The position numbers and the translations under genes are program-made. 64,000 bases of DNA from Dorea_A amylophila (GTDB lineage Bacteria; Bacillota; Clostridia; Lachnospirales; Lachnospiraceae), in NCBI RefSeq assembly GCF_025567265.1, contig NZ_JAOQJW010000005.1, forward strand, positions 62,001-126,000, read 5' to 3'. The notes under the pieces were generated by a model. That model had not been told where the DNA came from. It saw only the letters and a program-made list of their open reading frames with translations, and did not search any database. Of the stretch, positions 31,970 through 43,200 are shown piece by piece (the stretch's first letter is position 1; each line of letters begins with the position of its first letter).

Positions 31970-33335
31970 AATTTCGGGACTCCTTTCTTTGAGATTTTTC
32001 TTCCTCTGCCTTGACTTGCGAAAGGGTATCGGCAATTACGCCTGACCGCTTCGCAATCCCGTCGCAGAGCTTTACTTCTTTGCGAAGCTCTTTCAAGCGT
32101 TCGGAGATAGCTGAAATTTTCATCTTTGCCGCCGACAGCCGTTCATCTGATATATCTACCTTTCGTATTTCATTTCGGAGATGTGTTCTGTCGGCGGTAA
32201 GGGTTTTGATTTCGTCCTCAACCGACCGCTTATATGAAAAAAGCTGCTCGTCCGTACCGATCTGGTGCTTGCCGAGCAGCGTTACCTGTTTGGTGAGTTC
32301 GTCCATCTTCATCAGATCGTCTTTGAGAAGATAGTGAAGCCTCGCCGTATTCTGTTGTTTCTGATTGTGCTTCGGAAGGTAGCCGAGCCGATAGCAGTAG
32401 TATAGATACAAGCCATACAGACCGCCGACCTTTTGGATTTTGCTTTCTCTTGTGGGCAGGCGGTACTGCCGGACAATATAGGTCTTTGGCTGGAACGGCT
32501 TGAACACGATATTATCCCGGTTGGCAATAAGCCGTTCAAGGATTTTCTCTTTGGTGTATTCCTCGCCGAGCCGGTAAGTCCGTATCGGCTTTTCGCTGCC
32601 CTTGGGTGTAACCGTCGCATACTTACGATTAGGACTAAAATTCGAGTGATAGCCCATCACGCTCAGCTCATATTGGAACTGCCGCAGGTTACGGCTCATC
32701 GCAATCGCTTCGTCAATCGCTTTTTTGGCGTTGTTGTATCGGGTGGGCATACCCGCCTCGTCCTTCATCGTAAGATAGGCGGGCGATCTGTGCAGCTCCG
32801 GCTTTTCTACAATGGACAGCTTGTGTTCCAAGCAAATCTCGTCGGCGATATGGCGGAAGTAGTACCAAGACTTTTCTTTGTCTTTCAGCCGCTTCCCATC
32901 GGCAAAGGAAACGGAGTTGATGACAAAATGGCAGTGGAGATGTTTCGTGTTCAGATGGGTAGTAACGACCACCTGAAACCGCTTGCCCCACATCTTTGTT
33001 GCGAACTCCATTCCGATCTGCTGCGCCTGTTCGGGCGTAACCTCGTTTTCCTTAAAGCTCAGATACCCGTGATATGCCTGAATCCCGTCCGTCTTGCCGA
33101 ACTGCTCCTTGACGGTAATGAACTGGTCACGAGCCATCGCCACATTGCAGTTGATCCCGTCGCAGAAAAACTCGTGTTCCGTTTTCTCCTCGTCCTTTGC
33201 GTAGGCAAGCACATCTTTGAGCGCCTGATAATCTTCGGCAGAGTATTCGGGGTTGGCGGTCTTTTCAGGATTGGTCGTATAGTCGAGTACCTGACCGAGC
33301 TGGACGCTTACCTTCCAAAGCTTTGTTACTGCCAT
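31953..33335 (-). CDS. MobP-type relaxase
   Basis: A 460-residue relaxase of the PF03432 group. The N-terminal Tyr in VLDYTTNPEKT (about 19) is the nicking residue, and H127, H132, H134 and H136 in THLNTKHLHCHF form the histidine metal site. A long coiled C-terminus follows after about 300. It starts at the ATG at 33335, overlapping mobC by 10 bp. It should nick at an oriT just upstream; 33821-33915 is the best candidate. Confidence 0.94.
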   Translation of the reverse strand: MAVTKLWKVSVQLGQVLDYTTNPEKTANPEYSAEDYQALKDVLAYAKDEEKTEHEFFCDGINCNVAMARDQFITVKEQFGKTDGIQAYHGYLSFKENEVTPEQAQQIGMEFATKMWGKRFQVVVTTHLNTKHLHCHFVINSVSFADGKRLKDKEKSWYYFRHIADEICLEHKLSIVEKPELHRSPAYLTMKDEAGMPTRYNNAKKAIDEAIAMSRNLRQFQYELSVMGYHSNFSPNRKYATVTPKGSEKPIRTYRLGEEYTKEKILERLIANRDNIVFKPFQPKTYIVRQYRLPTRESKIQKVGGLYGLYLYYCYRLGYLPKHNQKQQNTARLHYLLKDDLMKMDELTKQVTLLGKHQIGTDEQLFSYKRSVEDEIKTLTADRTHLRNEIRKVDISDERLSAAKMKISAISERLKELRKEVKLCDGIAKRSGVIADTLSQVKAEEEKSQRKESRNYEQRR

Positions 33336-33664
33336 TTCAATCCGCTTTTTTCAGGGCGCAGAAATTCACGCTCAATCGCCGCCTGAAACTTGTGCCACCT
33401 CAGCGCTTCGTTCTTCAGCATTTGCGAATCCACAAAACCGAGGGCGTTCGCTTTAATGGCGAGCTGATTGATGTTGTTGCCGATAGCGGAAAGCTCCCGC
33501 ATAGCGTCGTAAAACCTCTCGTCCGGTTTTTCTCTCGGCTCATAGCCACGAAGAAGCAGTCGTACAAGCGCCGCTTCGGTCAGGCAGGCTTTCTTTGCTT
33601 TCTTCTGCAAGTCCTGTGCTTCCGCCTTTGAAAACCAAAACTGTTTTTTGACTGTTCGTTTCAC
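33326..33664 (-). CDS. mobC: MobC-like relaxosome protein
   Basis: A 112-residue basic protein starting with GTG at 33664 (AAGGAGG 10 nt upstream), overlapping the DUF3789 stop as GTGA. The N-terminal ribbon-helix-helix-like start (KRTVKKQFWFSKAEAQDLQKKAKKA) and the C-terminal helix IGNNINQLAIKANALG match MobC-family accessory proteins that help the relaxase open oriT. An upstream ATG (33727) is in frame but lies inside the DUF3789 gene without its own RBS. Confidence 0.9.
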   Translation of the reverse strand: MKRTVKKQFWFSKAEAQDLQKKAKKACLTEAALVRLLLRGYEPREKPDERFYDAMRELSAIGNNINQLAIKANALGFVDSQMLKNEALRWHKFQAAIEREFLRPEKSGLKWQ

Positions 33665-33792
33665 AGCTCCTCGTCCTCCTTTCGGATATTTGGTGTGCGG
33701 CTGATTCGGTTGATCTGCATAAGGCACATTATCGAGATACCGATAACGCCGCCGAGCAGGAAGCCTATCATAAAGAATAGAAATTCGTGCAT
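33661..33792 (-). CDS. DUF3789 transmembrane microprotein, 43 aa
   Basis: A 43-residue protein from the ATG at 33792. One hydrophobic helix (FLFFMIGFLLGGVIGISIMCL) and a short charged tail (RKEDEEL) match DUF3789, a small membrane protein found in front of mobC in Tn1549-like elements. It overlaps mobC by 4 bp. AGGA is seen upstream, in the oriT-proximal DNA. Function unknown. Confidence 0.8.
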   Translation of the reverse strand: MHEFLFFMIGFLLGGVIGISIMCLMQINRISRTPNIRKEDEEL

Positions 33793-33820
33793 AGTCAAAA
33801 TCCTTTCCTGTATTGGGGTA

Positions 33821-33915
33821 TTAGGGGCAGCCCCTAACGAGCTTTTACTGTTTTTACCCGATAGGAGTAAAAACAGTCTGCTCGCTAAGCTAACGCAGAC
33901 CTGTCGGGCTGCCCC
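33821..33915. other. oriT: Candidate origin of transfer (oriT)
   Basis: The 138-bp gap between the YodL and DUF3789/mobC genes is packed with inverted repeats: TTAGGGGC-A-GCCCCTAA (33821-33837); ACTGTTTTTAC/GTAAAAACAGT, 11-bp perfect arms (33847-33857 and 33867-33877); and GTCTGC/GCAGAC (33876-33881 and 33895-33900). The outermost GGGGCAGCCC (33824-33833) is inverted as GGGCTGCCCC (33906-33915). Position directly upstream of mobC-relaxase is where MobP systems keep oriT. The nick site itself cannot be assigned. Confidence 0.65.
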
Positions 33916-33930
33916 GTATTTTCCTGATAT

Positions 33931-35001
33931 TTATCGTTCTTTGTCCGCCCTGTCGGGCTTGAACGGCTCGATCTCAATCCCGTGTGCGGTTTCGTGGAAT
34001 CGCTCAGGATACCGAAAAAGCCGTTTGTACTTCAGTAGTTGTTCGCTTGATAAGCTGCTGTATTTCTCATCGGCGACATTGGAACGGGCAATAAAAAAGT
34101 CGCCGTGAATGATGTCGGCGACCTCTCTTGAATCTTCAATTAAGAAGCATTTTTCTATTTTCCAACCGTCCTTACCGCCCATTTCGTCTGCCATCAAGCC
34201 CTCCATTCTCAGGCACGGATCAACACCGTCCAGAGAAGCGCCGTAGATGGAATAGCCGCCCATACGGGACTGGAACGCTTTGTTGTCCGAGCTTACTTCG
34301 TAAGTCCGTTCAAACTCGCTGTACGGTTTTTTGAAGGTATCGGCGGTAAAAACGATATGTGCGGCAAGGTGCTGCCTGTTGTTTTCCGCTTCCCGAAAAA
34401 GAGATTTCAGGTCGCTGTAACTCATCTGTGTACGCTTCGGCGGCTGGTAGACCGCCCGATTCATCGGCAGCTTTTCCTGCTTCCCGTCACGGTTGCAGAC
34501 GATAGCGGCGTCATCTTCAAAGGGCATATACTCGTCTAAACCGCCTCCGCCGACCAGTGCTTTCATCGCTTCATAGGTGTTCGGTATCTCTTTTATGACG
34601 GGAGATTTGCCGACCGGAACGAGCAGAACTGAGATTCTCTCCTGCTCGGCAAGCGATAGGAAGCGGTCACTGACCTGCGTCTTTTCCGGCTCAAAATCTA
34701 CCTTCTGAAAACCGAAGCTGTCGCAAAAGTGGAAGTAGCTTTTTCCGGTATTCCCGTCAATGATCTCCACCACATCGGATACGGACATCGACCGCCCTTT
34801 ATATCCTGCGGGGTGTTCAAGATTGAAAATCTCATAGAGCTTTTCCAGCGTGAAGCAGTTTACTTCTCCCTCGAACACCTTATCATAGAGGCTGCTGTCG
34901 ATCTCTGAGCTGCCCTGAAATTTGGGCAGGCTCTCATAATTCATAAAGGCGACATTGTTGGCGTCACGCTTCATATTGATCTGATAAATTCGTACATTCA
35001 A
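33931..35001 (-). CDS. YodL / DUF3846 domain protein
   Basis: A 356-residue protein, start TTG at 35001, overlapping the Toprim gene stop (TTGA) with GGAG 8 nt upstream. The first 110 or so residues (VRIYQINMKRDANNVAFMNYE) are the YodL domain. A central stretch (ISVLLVPVGKSPVIKEIPNTYEA...PMNRAVYQ) matches DUF3846. The C-terminal region (about 210-356) is unassigned. Proteins of this build are common on Clostridia conjugative elements; function unknown. Confidence 0.8.
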   Translation of the reverse strand: MNVRIYQINMKRDANNVAFMNYESLPKFQGSSEIDSSLYDKVFEGEVNCFTLEKLYEIFNLEHPAGYKGRSMSVSDVVEIIDGNTGKSYFHFCDSFGFQKVDFEPEKTQVSDRFLSLAEQERISVLLVPVGKSPVIKEIPNTYEAMKALVGGGGLDEYMPFEDDAAIVCNRDGKQEKLPMNRAVYQPPKRTQMSYSDLKSLFREAENNRQHLAAHIVFTADTFKKPYSEFERTYEVSSDNKAFQSRMGGYSIYGASLDGVDPCLRMEGLMADEMGGKDGWKIEKCFLIEDSREVADIIHGDFFIARSNVADEKYSSLSSEQLLKYKRLFRYPERFHETAHGIEIEPFKPDRADKER

Positions 35002-35966
35002 CGCTCATAGCTCCTTTCTTTGGATTTATAGATTCCAAGCTGTATACAGAGGTAATCGTTATAGTCCTTGCCTTTCTTCGGCGGCTCGTCAAAGACCTCA
35101 TACTTGTTTCTGAGCAGTTCTTTTAAGGTATTGGCACAGAGCCTTCCCGTTTTGTCATTGTCCAAGTGCAAATGAATCGTCTTGATAAGTGGATTTTTCT
35201 CAAGGAAAACGGAAAGCGCAATCGGAATTTTGCTGTCTTTGCTCTCTTTCTTCGGCTGATACACGCCCGAAAGAGAGAGCAGATTTTCTGCTTTGTAGTC
35301 CTTACCCTGAGCTTTTAGCAAAGTGGCATAGGACAGCAAATCAATGGCGGCTTCAAACAAATGCACCGACTGGCAAGGCTCTTTTGCAAGCAGGCGAAAG
35401 GAATATTGCTTGTCGCTTCCGTATGCGTCTCCCTTAAAGGTGCTGTTTCCTAAACCACGGTAAGCGGCATACTTTGGCGTCCCCGTTTCGTCCTTCCCGA
35501 TAAAAACCGCATTATGATAGCGCCCGTTGCTTTCAAAAATCACACCGTCCGCAATGCACTCCTGAATAATCTGATAGTCAATGCCACGATTAAAAAGATA
35601 CTGTATTACCCGTTTACTGTCTTGATATTTTTCCGGCAAACGCAATACCTTTGGCTCATTTTTTTCTTCTTTTTTCGGTGGCGGCGTCCAATTTGCCAGT
35701 TCTTTTGCCGTAAGGATTTCCACTGCGTCCATAAAAGAATAGTTCCTGACTTTTATCAGATAGTCAAGCGCATTATAACCGCCGAAACCTTGCGACCACC
35801 AAAACCATTTACCATTGGATATTTTCAAGCTGTCGTGGTCAACGGTACGATATACATTTTTCGTACCTTTAACTTCCTCAACATTATCCGGCTCAAACTT
35901 TCTCAGATAAGTGAGCAGATCTATTTGCCGCACCTGTTCAATAATCTCCGGCTCAACATATGGCAT
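34998..35966 (-). CDS. DUF3991 / Toprim-domain primase-like protein
   Basis: A 322-residue protein, start at 35966 (AGGAAAGGAAG upstream). The N-terminal zinc-less primase-like domain contains VYRTVDHDSLKISNGKWFWWS and GGYNALDYLI, typical of DUF3991. The C-terminal Toprim segment shows the Glu loop (HLFEAAIDLLSYATL) and the DxD motif (IHLHLDNDKTG). It probably primes or processes transferred single-stranded DNA. It is coupled to the YodL gene. Confidence 0.85.
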   Translation of the reverse strand: MPYVEPEIIEQVRQIDLLTYLRKFEPDNVEEVKGTKNVYRTVDHDSLKISNGKWFWWSQGFGGYNALDYLIKVRNYSFMDAVEILTAKELANWTPPPKKEEKNEPKVLRLPEKYQDSKRVIQYLFNRGIDYQIIQECIADGVIFESNGRYHNAVFIGKDETGTPKYAAYRGLGNSTFKGDAYGSDKQYSFRLLAKEPCQSVHLFEAAIDLLSYATLLKAQGKDYKAENLLSLSGVYQPKKESKDSKIPIALSVFLEKNPLIKTIHLHLDNDKTGRLCANTLKELLRNKYEVFDEPPKKGKDYNDYLCIQLGIYKSKERSYER

Positions 35967-35967
35967 A

Positions 35968-36300
35968 TCAAATCTTCCTTTCCTTGAGAAGCTCAGCGAC
36001 TTTCTCAATGGAATCTTCCATATCGTCTACCTCAATATTCATCATCCATTCGTCCCAAGACAGTTCCAAAACATTTTTAGTTGTCAATAGAACGCTTACC
36101 ATTTCCGGCGGAAGCTCCGTATTCTCCACATAGTCGTACAGCTCGCACATAAAGGCAAACTGCTTATCGTTTGTGATGATTGTGACCTGCGGCTGGCAGA
36201 GATACCGCTTCACATATCGGATCAATTCTCTTTCAAGCTGGCACTGCAACACCAGCATATCCGCACGGACGGTTTTTAATTTACACATCATTTTTCTCAC
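35968..36300 (-). CDS. Uncharacterised element protein, about 110 aa
   Basis: A protein of about 107-110 residues with a cysteine-containing N-terminus (KLKTVRADMLVLQCQLERE) and an acidic C-terminus (MNIEVDDMEDSIEKVAELLK). The start is uncertain: GTG at 36300 overlaps the previous stop (GTGA), and ATGs at 36291 and 36288 have AGGTGAG upstream. No family recognised. It lies between the DUF3848 and Toprim genes in the same operon. Confidence 0.65.
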   Translation of the reverse strand: MRKMMCKLKTVRADMLVLQCQLERELIRYVKRYLCQPQVTIITNDKQFAFMCELYDYVENTELPPEMVSVLLTTKNVLELSWDEWMMNIEVDDMEDSIEKVAELLKERKI

Positions 36301-36626
36301 CTGCTTTCTCTGCTTTTATCCCGTTTGAGTACATCGTTTGCCCTTGTTTCAATGGAATCCCGAATGGTATCCATGTGCTCAACCTCTCTGTCCTTAAACT
36401 CCTTATAGACATCATCAAGCGGGCAGGGAGAGCGAAGCAACGCCTTTGCCTGTTTCGGAGAAAGTTCCAGCTCCTCCATACACATCACAATGTCCTCTTT
36501 CATCGTGTACTCGTAGGTATGATTCAGAATTTCCTCCGGCGGCTGTGAAAGCAGCCAATCTCTGTACTTGTCCTGCTCGGCTTTCATCTTGTCATAGAGC
36601 AGGGCGTTGTAGTCTGTTTCGCCCAT
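36297..36626 (-). CDS. DUF3848 domain protein
   Basis: A 109-residue protein from the ATG at 36626 (GGAGG upstream). The sequence MGETDYNALLYDKMKAEQDK, then YRDWLLSQPPEEILNHTYEYTMKEDIVM, is the DUF3848 signature. It is an all-helical short protein conserved in Tn1549/CTn5-like elements; function unknown. A terminator hairpin precedes it at 36654-36689. Confidence 0.85.
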   Translation of the reverse strand: MGETDYNALLYDKMKAEQDKYRDWLLSQPPEEILNHTYEYTMKEDIVMCMEELELSPKQAKALLRSPCPLDDVYKEFKDREVEHMDTIRDSIETRANDVLKRDKSRESR

Positions 36627-36653
36627 ATGCGAACACCTCCTTAAACAAAAAAT

Positions 36654-36689
36654 ATAGCCGCCTGATTTCATTAAAAACCAAGCGGCTAT
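36654..36689 (-). terminator. Terminator hairpin (GCCGCCTG/CAAGCGGC type)
   Basis: ATAGCCGC (36654-36661) pairs with GCGGCTAT (36682-36689); the inner CTG/CA part pairs further. On the minus strand it is followed by ATTTTTT. It separates the ankyrin gene from the DUF3848 operon. Confidence 0.8.
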
Positions 36690-36751
36690 GTAAAGGTATT
36701 TGTTATTTGATAATGCCTTGCTATACTTGTTTGACGAACGCAATACAAATT

Positions 36752-37153
36752 TTACTTTAAACCATATCTTTTTACCAGCTTATTCATTTCATCATCTTTA
36801 AACGATTCTATCCGTTCCCGTAATGTCACAGTTCCTTCCATTTTATCTAAATCTAATCCGTGCTGTAGCATCATCTCAAGAATCGCATTGTTCTTCTCAT
36901 TGATTGTTCCTATTGCGCTCAAAATAGGAGAAAATCCTCTTTCATCATTGATGTTTGGGTTAGCGCCTGCTTCCAATAATACTTCTATTGCTTCTAAGTA
37001 GTGACTTTGACAAGCCCTATGAAGATATGAGAACCCTTTGCTATCCTGAAAATTGGGATTATCGACCGTTTTGAGCTTTTCCAGTAAATCATCCGATTTC
37101 TCAACACCCAGTCTGAAAAATATTTCATCTCTATTAAACATATTTGGATACAT
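36752..37153 (-). CDS. Ankyrin-repeat protein
   Basis: A 133-residue protein from the ATG at 37153 (AGGAAA upstream). It has about three ankyrin repeats: SKGFSYLHRACQSHYLEAIEVLLEAGANPNI, then NDERGFSPILSAIG and ILEMMLQHGLDLD. Ankyrin repeats mediate protein binding. It is isolated between two hairpins, and its base composition is more AT-rich than the transfer genes on either side, so it may be a later insertion. Confidence 0.8.
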   Translation of the reverse strand: MYPNMFNRDEIFFRLGVEKSDDLLEKLKTVDNPNFQDSKGFSYLHRACQSHYLEAIEVLLEAGANPNINDERGFSPILSAIGTINEKNNAILEMMLQHGLDLDKMEGTVTLRERIESFKDDEMNKLVKRYGLK

Positions 37154-37247
37154 TTTCCTATGTCCTCTACATTTCAAAATTCAATTTGTTTTTTAGTTAT
37201 TATATCACAGAATTGTGTCTTTTTCCACCTTGCCGTAATATGTAAAG

Positions 37248-37273
37248 GCGGTATGAGACTTCTCCCATACCGC
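37248..37273. terminator. Hairpin after the giant helicase gene
   Basis: GCGGTATG (37248-37255) pairs with CATACCGC (37266-37273) around AGACTTCTCC, just beyond the stop at 37281. The following T-run on the minus strand is short (CCTTTAC), so it is a weak terminator or an RNA-stabilising hairpin. Confidence 0.5.
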
Positions 37274-37280
37274 AAAAGGA

Positions 37281-40200
37281 TTATCGCTCATAGGCTCTTT
37301 CCTTTGAAACAGGTACGCTGTCGCCCTCATCCGGCGCACCGTCCACCAGCTCATTTTCCCGCTTGTCTACATTGAGCAAGCCGTTTAAGACATTGAGCCG
37401 ATTTGTCTTTTCGGTCAGTTCTTCTTCCTTGTCAAACGGTTTTTCAACCTCTGCTTTCGCAGTAGCGAATTGCTGTTCGAGGGTCGAAAGCTCCCTGCTT
37501 TTTGCCTCCAGCCGTTCAGGAATTTTCTCAATGGCATTGTCGATTCGGGTAATATTGCCGACAGCGTCCGTACCTAAAGAAACGGAACGGGAAAGGCTGC
37601 CCTTGATTTTTACCTGATAGGCTTTCTCAAAGGTATCAAAGGAAAGCTCCAAATCAAAGCCTCTGTACTTGCCGAGAGGGACGGGATCAGGCGAGGTCAT
37701 CTCTTTGCAGGCGTCAATGATTTTCTGTCCGCCTTCCGCTTTTTCGGAATAAGAAACACCCTTAACCTCTATTCCTACGAAGGTATCGTCAAGAGGTTTC
37801 GGGTGTTCTTTTGCAAGAGATCTATCCTTTTCCAGCCCCGCAATCGTCTCTTTTATCCGGGCGATTGTTGTCGGGTAATATTTGATGATTTTGTCCTCCA
37901 GCTCATATTTTTCGGAAAGATAATTAGACTTCAAAAGGCGCAGCTTCTGCACCTGAATATCCAAGTCCATTTTCTCCTTGATGTGCGGGTTATCTGCCGC
38001 AAGCATTTTGATCTCCGCATAGGAAAGAGCAGTAGCGTCCACATCTTCACAGGAACGCACGGGCGATTTGCTCGTCATAATCTGACTTGCGAACTTCTGC
38101 TTGCCCTCAACGAGCTGCCAGCAGTATGCGTCAAAAGTGCCTTCAGTAACATATCGGTACAGACCGACCTTTGGGTTTTCGTTGCCCTGCCGCACCGTTC
38201 TTCCGGCTCGCTGCTCCAGATCGGCAGGTCGCCACGGACAGTCAAGGTCGTGGGAAGCAATGATCTTGTTCTGCACATTCGTCCCCGCACCCATTTTCTG
38301 TGTACTGCCCATCAGGATTCGCACTTCGCCACGGCGTACCTTTTTGAACAGCTCCTGCTTCTTTGTTTCGGTATCCGCCTCGTGGATAAACTTAATTTCC
38401 GATTCGGGAATACCACGCTCGATCAGCTTCTGTCGTATGTCCGTGTAGACGGAAAATTCGCCTGTGCCCTTTGGAGTGGAGAGGTCGCAAAATAGAAGCT
38501 GCGTCAGCCTTTTATCGCTGTTTTCCTCCCATATACGGAACACCTCATTCACACAGGCGTTGACTTTACTGCCTTCTTCATCGGGCAGCATTGGATTCAT
38601 CATTCGCTGGTCAAGGGCGAGCTTCCGCCCGTCGTTCGTAACTTTCAGCATATTATCTACGCTGGAATCCACATTGCCGCCCCTTATCTTTTCGGCTCGT
38701 TCGCCGAGAGAGGCGACCATATCTTTTTGCACCTGCGACGGCTTCACGGCGATGTTGTGATACTCCACTTCCGGTACGGGAAGATCGAGCATATCCGCCG
38801 TTTTGATGTCCGCCACCTGTTTGAACATCGCCATCAGTTCGGGCAGATTATTAAATTTCGCAAAGCGTGTTTTCGCTCTGTATCCTGTTCCTTCGGGTGT
38901 AAGCTCGACTGCCGTGACCGTCTCTCCGAACATCGACGCCCAAGCGTCAAAGTGCCGTAAATCGTGTTCTTGCAGCGTTCGGTACTGCAAATACCGCTGA
39001 ATCGTATATAACTCTACCATACTGTTTGAGATCGGCGTACCCGTTGCAAATACAACGCCACGCCCTCCGGTAATTTCGTCAAGGTAGCGGCATTTCATAA
39101 AAAGGTCGGAAGATTTCTGCGCTTCCGTCTGGGCGATACCACCTACATTCCGCATTTTTGTATAGAGATACAGATTCTTGTAATAATGACTTTCATCTAT
39201 GAAAAGCCTGTCTATACCGAGTTCTTCAAAGGTTACGACATCATCCTTTCTTGATTGATCATTCAGCTTTTCCAGTTTCGTTTGCAGGGATTTTTTCGTC
39301 TTTTCAAGCTGCTTGACGGAAAAACGGTCGCCACGGTTTCGCTTTGCCTCCGCAATCCCTTCGATAATATCGTCAAGCTGCTGTTGTAAAACAGCCCTCT
39401 GCCGTTCAACCGAAATCGGGATTTTTTCAAACTGCGAATGCCCGATGATCACGGCGTCATAATCGCCTGTGGCAATCCTGCCGCAGAAGCGTTTGCGGTT
39501 TTTCATCTCAAAGTCTTTCTTCGTAGCGACCAAGATATTCGCCGCAGGATAGAGCTGCAAGAACTCCGCCGCCCACTGCTCCGTCAAATGATTCGGCACG
39601 ACAAAGAGGGATTTATTGCAAAGTCCAAGCCGCTTGGACTCCATAGCGGCGGCAGTCATTTCAAAGGTCTTGCCCGCACCCACAGCGTGTGCCAATAAGG
39701 TATTCCCGCCGTAAAGGATATGAGCGACCGCATTTTTCTGATGTTCCCGCAGCTCGATTTCCGGATTCATACCACTAAAAATGATATGGCTCCCATCATA
39801 CTCACGGGGACGGATACTGTTGAATTTGTCGTTATACAGCCGCACCAGCTTTTCCCGTCTTGCAGGATCACGCCATACCCAATCCTGAAAGCCCTGCTTG
39901 ATAAGCTCCTGCTTCGACTGGGCGATAGCGGTTTCCTTTTTATTGAGGACAGCTTTCTTTTTGCCCTCATCATCTTCGATATAGTCAAAGACACGCACAT
40001 CTTTCATATTGAGCGTATCTTCGATAATCTTGTAGGCATTGACACGCTTTGTGCCATAGGTATTGTAGGCTTTCAGGTTCCCACGGTCATAGGATTTTCC
40101 CTCCACATTCCATTCGCCCGTCAGCTTTGAGTAATGGACTTTGATATTCCATCTCGCATAAACGGGCGTATCCAAAAACTCGTACATAAACTGCTGTGCG

Positions 40201-43200
40201 ACTTCTTCCGGCAGCCAAGTCGTGCCGAGCTGCACGAAAATCTCACTGGCAGTCAGGTCTTTCGGCTGTACCTTTTCCAGCGCTTCCACATTGATTTTGT
40301 AATCTTCGGGGTAGACCTCTGCGGATTTTTTCGCCCAAGCGAGCTTTTCCCGCACATTGCCGGAGAGGTATTCGTCCGCCATCAGGTAATTTTGCTCATC
40401 ACTGCCGCCGTAGCCGTACATCGGATTCAGGAAGATAACGCCCTTCAATTCCTCATAGATTTCCTGCTCGGTCTTGCCCGTAAGGGAACACATATATTCC
40501 ATATCCACTTGAGCCTTTTCGCCCATAGATACGGCAAGCGCTTCGCTGGCGGTATCCACCGAGGTAACAGGGGTGTGCGGTTTGATCGTCCGCTTCGTGA
40601 ACATATCCGCCTTGCGTTCAAGCTCCCCATTCTCATCAAGCACCTCCAGTGCGGAAAGCAGGGCAAAGGAGCTGTCCTGCGAAAATGCGGATACATTCGC
40701 ACGGGAATTGATCAGCCCGTACTTCTTGGAAAAGTTATCGTAAAGCGCATTTAGCTTCTGCTGTTCCTTTTCGACTTCATAATCTGGATAGTCGGCAGTC
40801 TGCATTTCAATCAGGCTGCGAACACTGTCCCTTATGGCAATCATACCCTTGATCCGGTTTTCAGCCGTAGCGGAACACTCCACCGGAGTCATTCGGGAAT
40901 TTTCACGGTAATAGATTTTATCGTCCACAACCGTATAGGAAAAGTTGCGGACTTCGGGATTGGCGGGAATGGAGTTATCTTCTTCGGTCAGTTCCTCGTC
41001 CACTTCGTAATCCGTGATCTCTGCGTGGATATTGGAAATGGCTTCGTCCAAAAGCTCGGCAAGGTCAGCGTTTTCATAAGGGATAACGGTATCTTCCTCG
41101 CCGAATCTGCCGGACACGGTTTTCCATTCGCCAAGTACCATTTCGGGATGATCGACAAAGTAGGCGTTCATCTTCACGCCGTTTTCATCGGTGTTCAGGT
41201 GTACCCATTCCGGCTCAAGGTCAATAAGTCTGTCTCGCTTCTGTAATATCAAAATATCCGAAACGACCTCTGTTCCGGCGTTTCCCTTAAAGGTGTTATT
41301 CGGCAGGCGAATAGCGCCGAGCAGGTCGGCTCGCTGTGCGATATATTTCCGCACGGCGGGATTTTCCTTATCCATTGTGCCTTTGCTCGTGATAAGCGCC
41401 ATCACGCCGCCCGGTCTGAGCTTATCTAAGGATTTCGCAAAAAAGTAGTCGTGGATTAAAAAGTTATGCTTGTTATACCTCCTGTCATTCACTCGAATAT
41501 CGCCGAAAGGCACATTTCCGATCACAGCGTCAAAAAAGCTGTCGGGGATATTTGCTTCCTCAAAGGCTAAAGCCGCTATCGAGGTTTTCTGATAAAGCTG
41601 CTGTGCGATACCCGCCGAAATCTTATCAATCTCAACGCCGTAGATTTTGCTGTCCTGCATAGACTGGGGCAGCATACCGATAAAGTTGCCGATACCGCAG
41701 GAAGGCTCTAAGATATTGCCCTCCTTAAATCCCATCTGCTCCATTGCCTTGTAGATCGAGGAAATGACAACGGGCGGAGTATAGAAAGCGGTCAGGGTGC
41801 TTGCCCTTGCGCTTTCATACTCATCGGGAGAAAGGGCGGTATAAAGCTCGATAAACTCGTCCGCCCACGAGGAGTTGTTCTCGTCAAAGGCTTCGGGGAT
41901 ACCGCCCCAGCCGACATACTGCGAAAGGATTTCCTGTTCTTCGGGTGTTGCAAAGCGGTTGTCAAACTCACATTCCTTCAGCACCCTGATTGCCTCCATA
42001 TTCCTGCGGAAGCGTTCTTTTTTGCCTGCCTCCGGCACTTCGTGAGAAGCAAGGTCAAAGGTGTGCCGTTCGGACAACGGGATTTCAGGGTGCAGATCAA
42101 AGGTCTGTACCCGTGAGCGCTTCGGCTGGCTGAAAGCAGGCGTGAATGGCTCGGCTTCATTTTGCTCAGGCTGCTTAGCAGATGTGTCCTGCTTTGCCCG
42201 TTCCACATAAAGCCATTCGGCAGCTTCCTTTTCGGAAACAGATTTCTTGACCTGCTCCAAGTAGTCGTTTGCCTGCCACTCGCTCTTAAACTCCTCGCTG
42301 ACGCCTTCATCGTCGATATAGATCGCTTCCGTCAAATCGTCCCAAATGGCATAGCCATCATCGGTTTCAATGACGAAAAATCTTTCGTCGGGCGGAAGCG
42401 TATTTTCTCCTGCAATCTGCTCCGCTTGCCTGAGCATTTCATCTGCCCTGTCGTTTGCAAGATAGGGCGAATCAATGATTTCTACACCTTTCGGTTGTGG
42501 ATCAAGCTCGCTGATAAAATTTTGCGGTATGGTGTTCCCATCTTTATCCTTATAGAAAACGACAGTAAAAGGAACACCGTAGTAATTTTCTTCCTTTATA
42601 TCCTTTTCCAACTGATAGGGGCTGGTGTATTCAACGCTTTCCCGCACCGTCCCGTCCGTGTGCAGATAGTCGATCCTGCCGACCGGCTTCGACTGCACCG
42701 GATCTTCCTTATTGGTCGATACGATGTTTCGGGTGCTGCGCTCTCCGTTTTCAAGGGAAGAAACAACTACATCAAAGCCACGGTCAAGAAGCATATTGAC
42801 ATAAGTTTCCAAGTGGTTTGCCGGAAAGCCGCACATCTGTGTCCGCTGATTGCCGCCGATAGAACGGGAAGCAAGATTCAGCTCCAGCGCTTCGCTTACG
42901 GTCTGTGCGTCCGCACCGTAGGCTTCAAAGAAATCGCCCATCTGATACAGCACGAGGCTGTCGGGATTAGCACTCTTAATTTCGCTGTACGCACGATAAG
43001 CGTCCGTAAAGCTGCTGCGCTCGTTCTGCTGAACAAGCCGCATAAAGCTGTCCTTTTGCTCCAAACGGGGCTGCGGATTTTGCACAGAGCGATCCATCAA
43101 CTCCACATTCCAGTCATCTACCCGTGTGATTTCAAAAGGCTTTCCGTCCAAATACACTCTGTCTCCGACTTTATAAGCGGCAGAAAACAACGCTTTTTGC

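Noticed and set aside
32433..33386. 317-codon frame opposite the relaxase
   Set aside because: Antisense to a clear relaxase gene with conserved motifs; no RBS or family signature.
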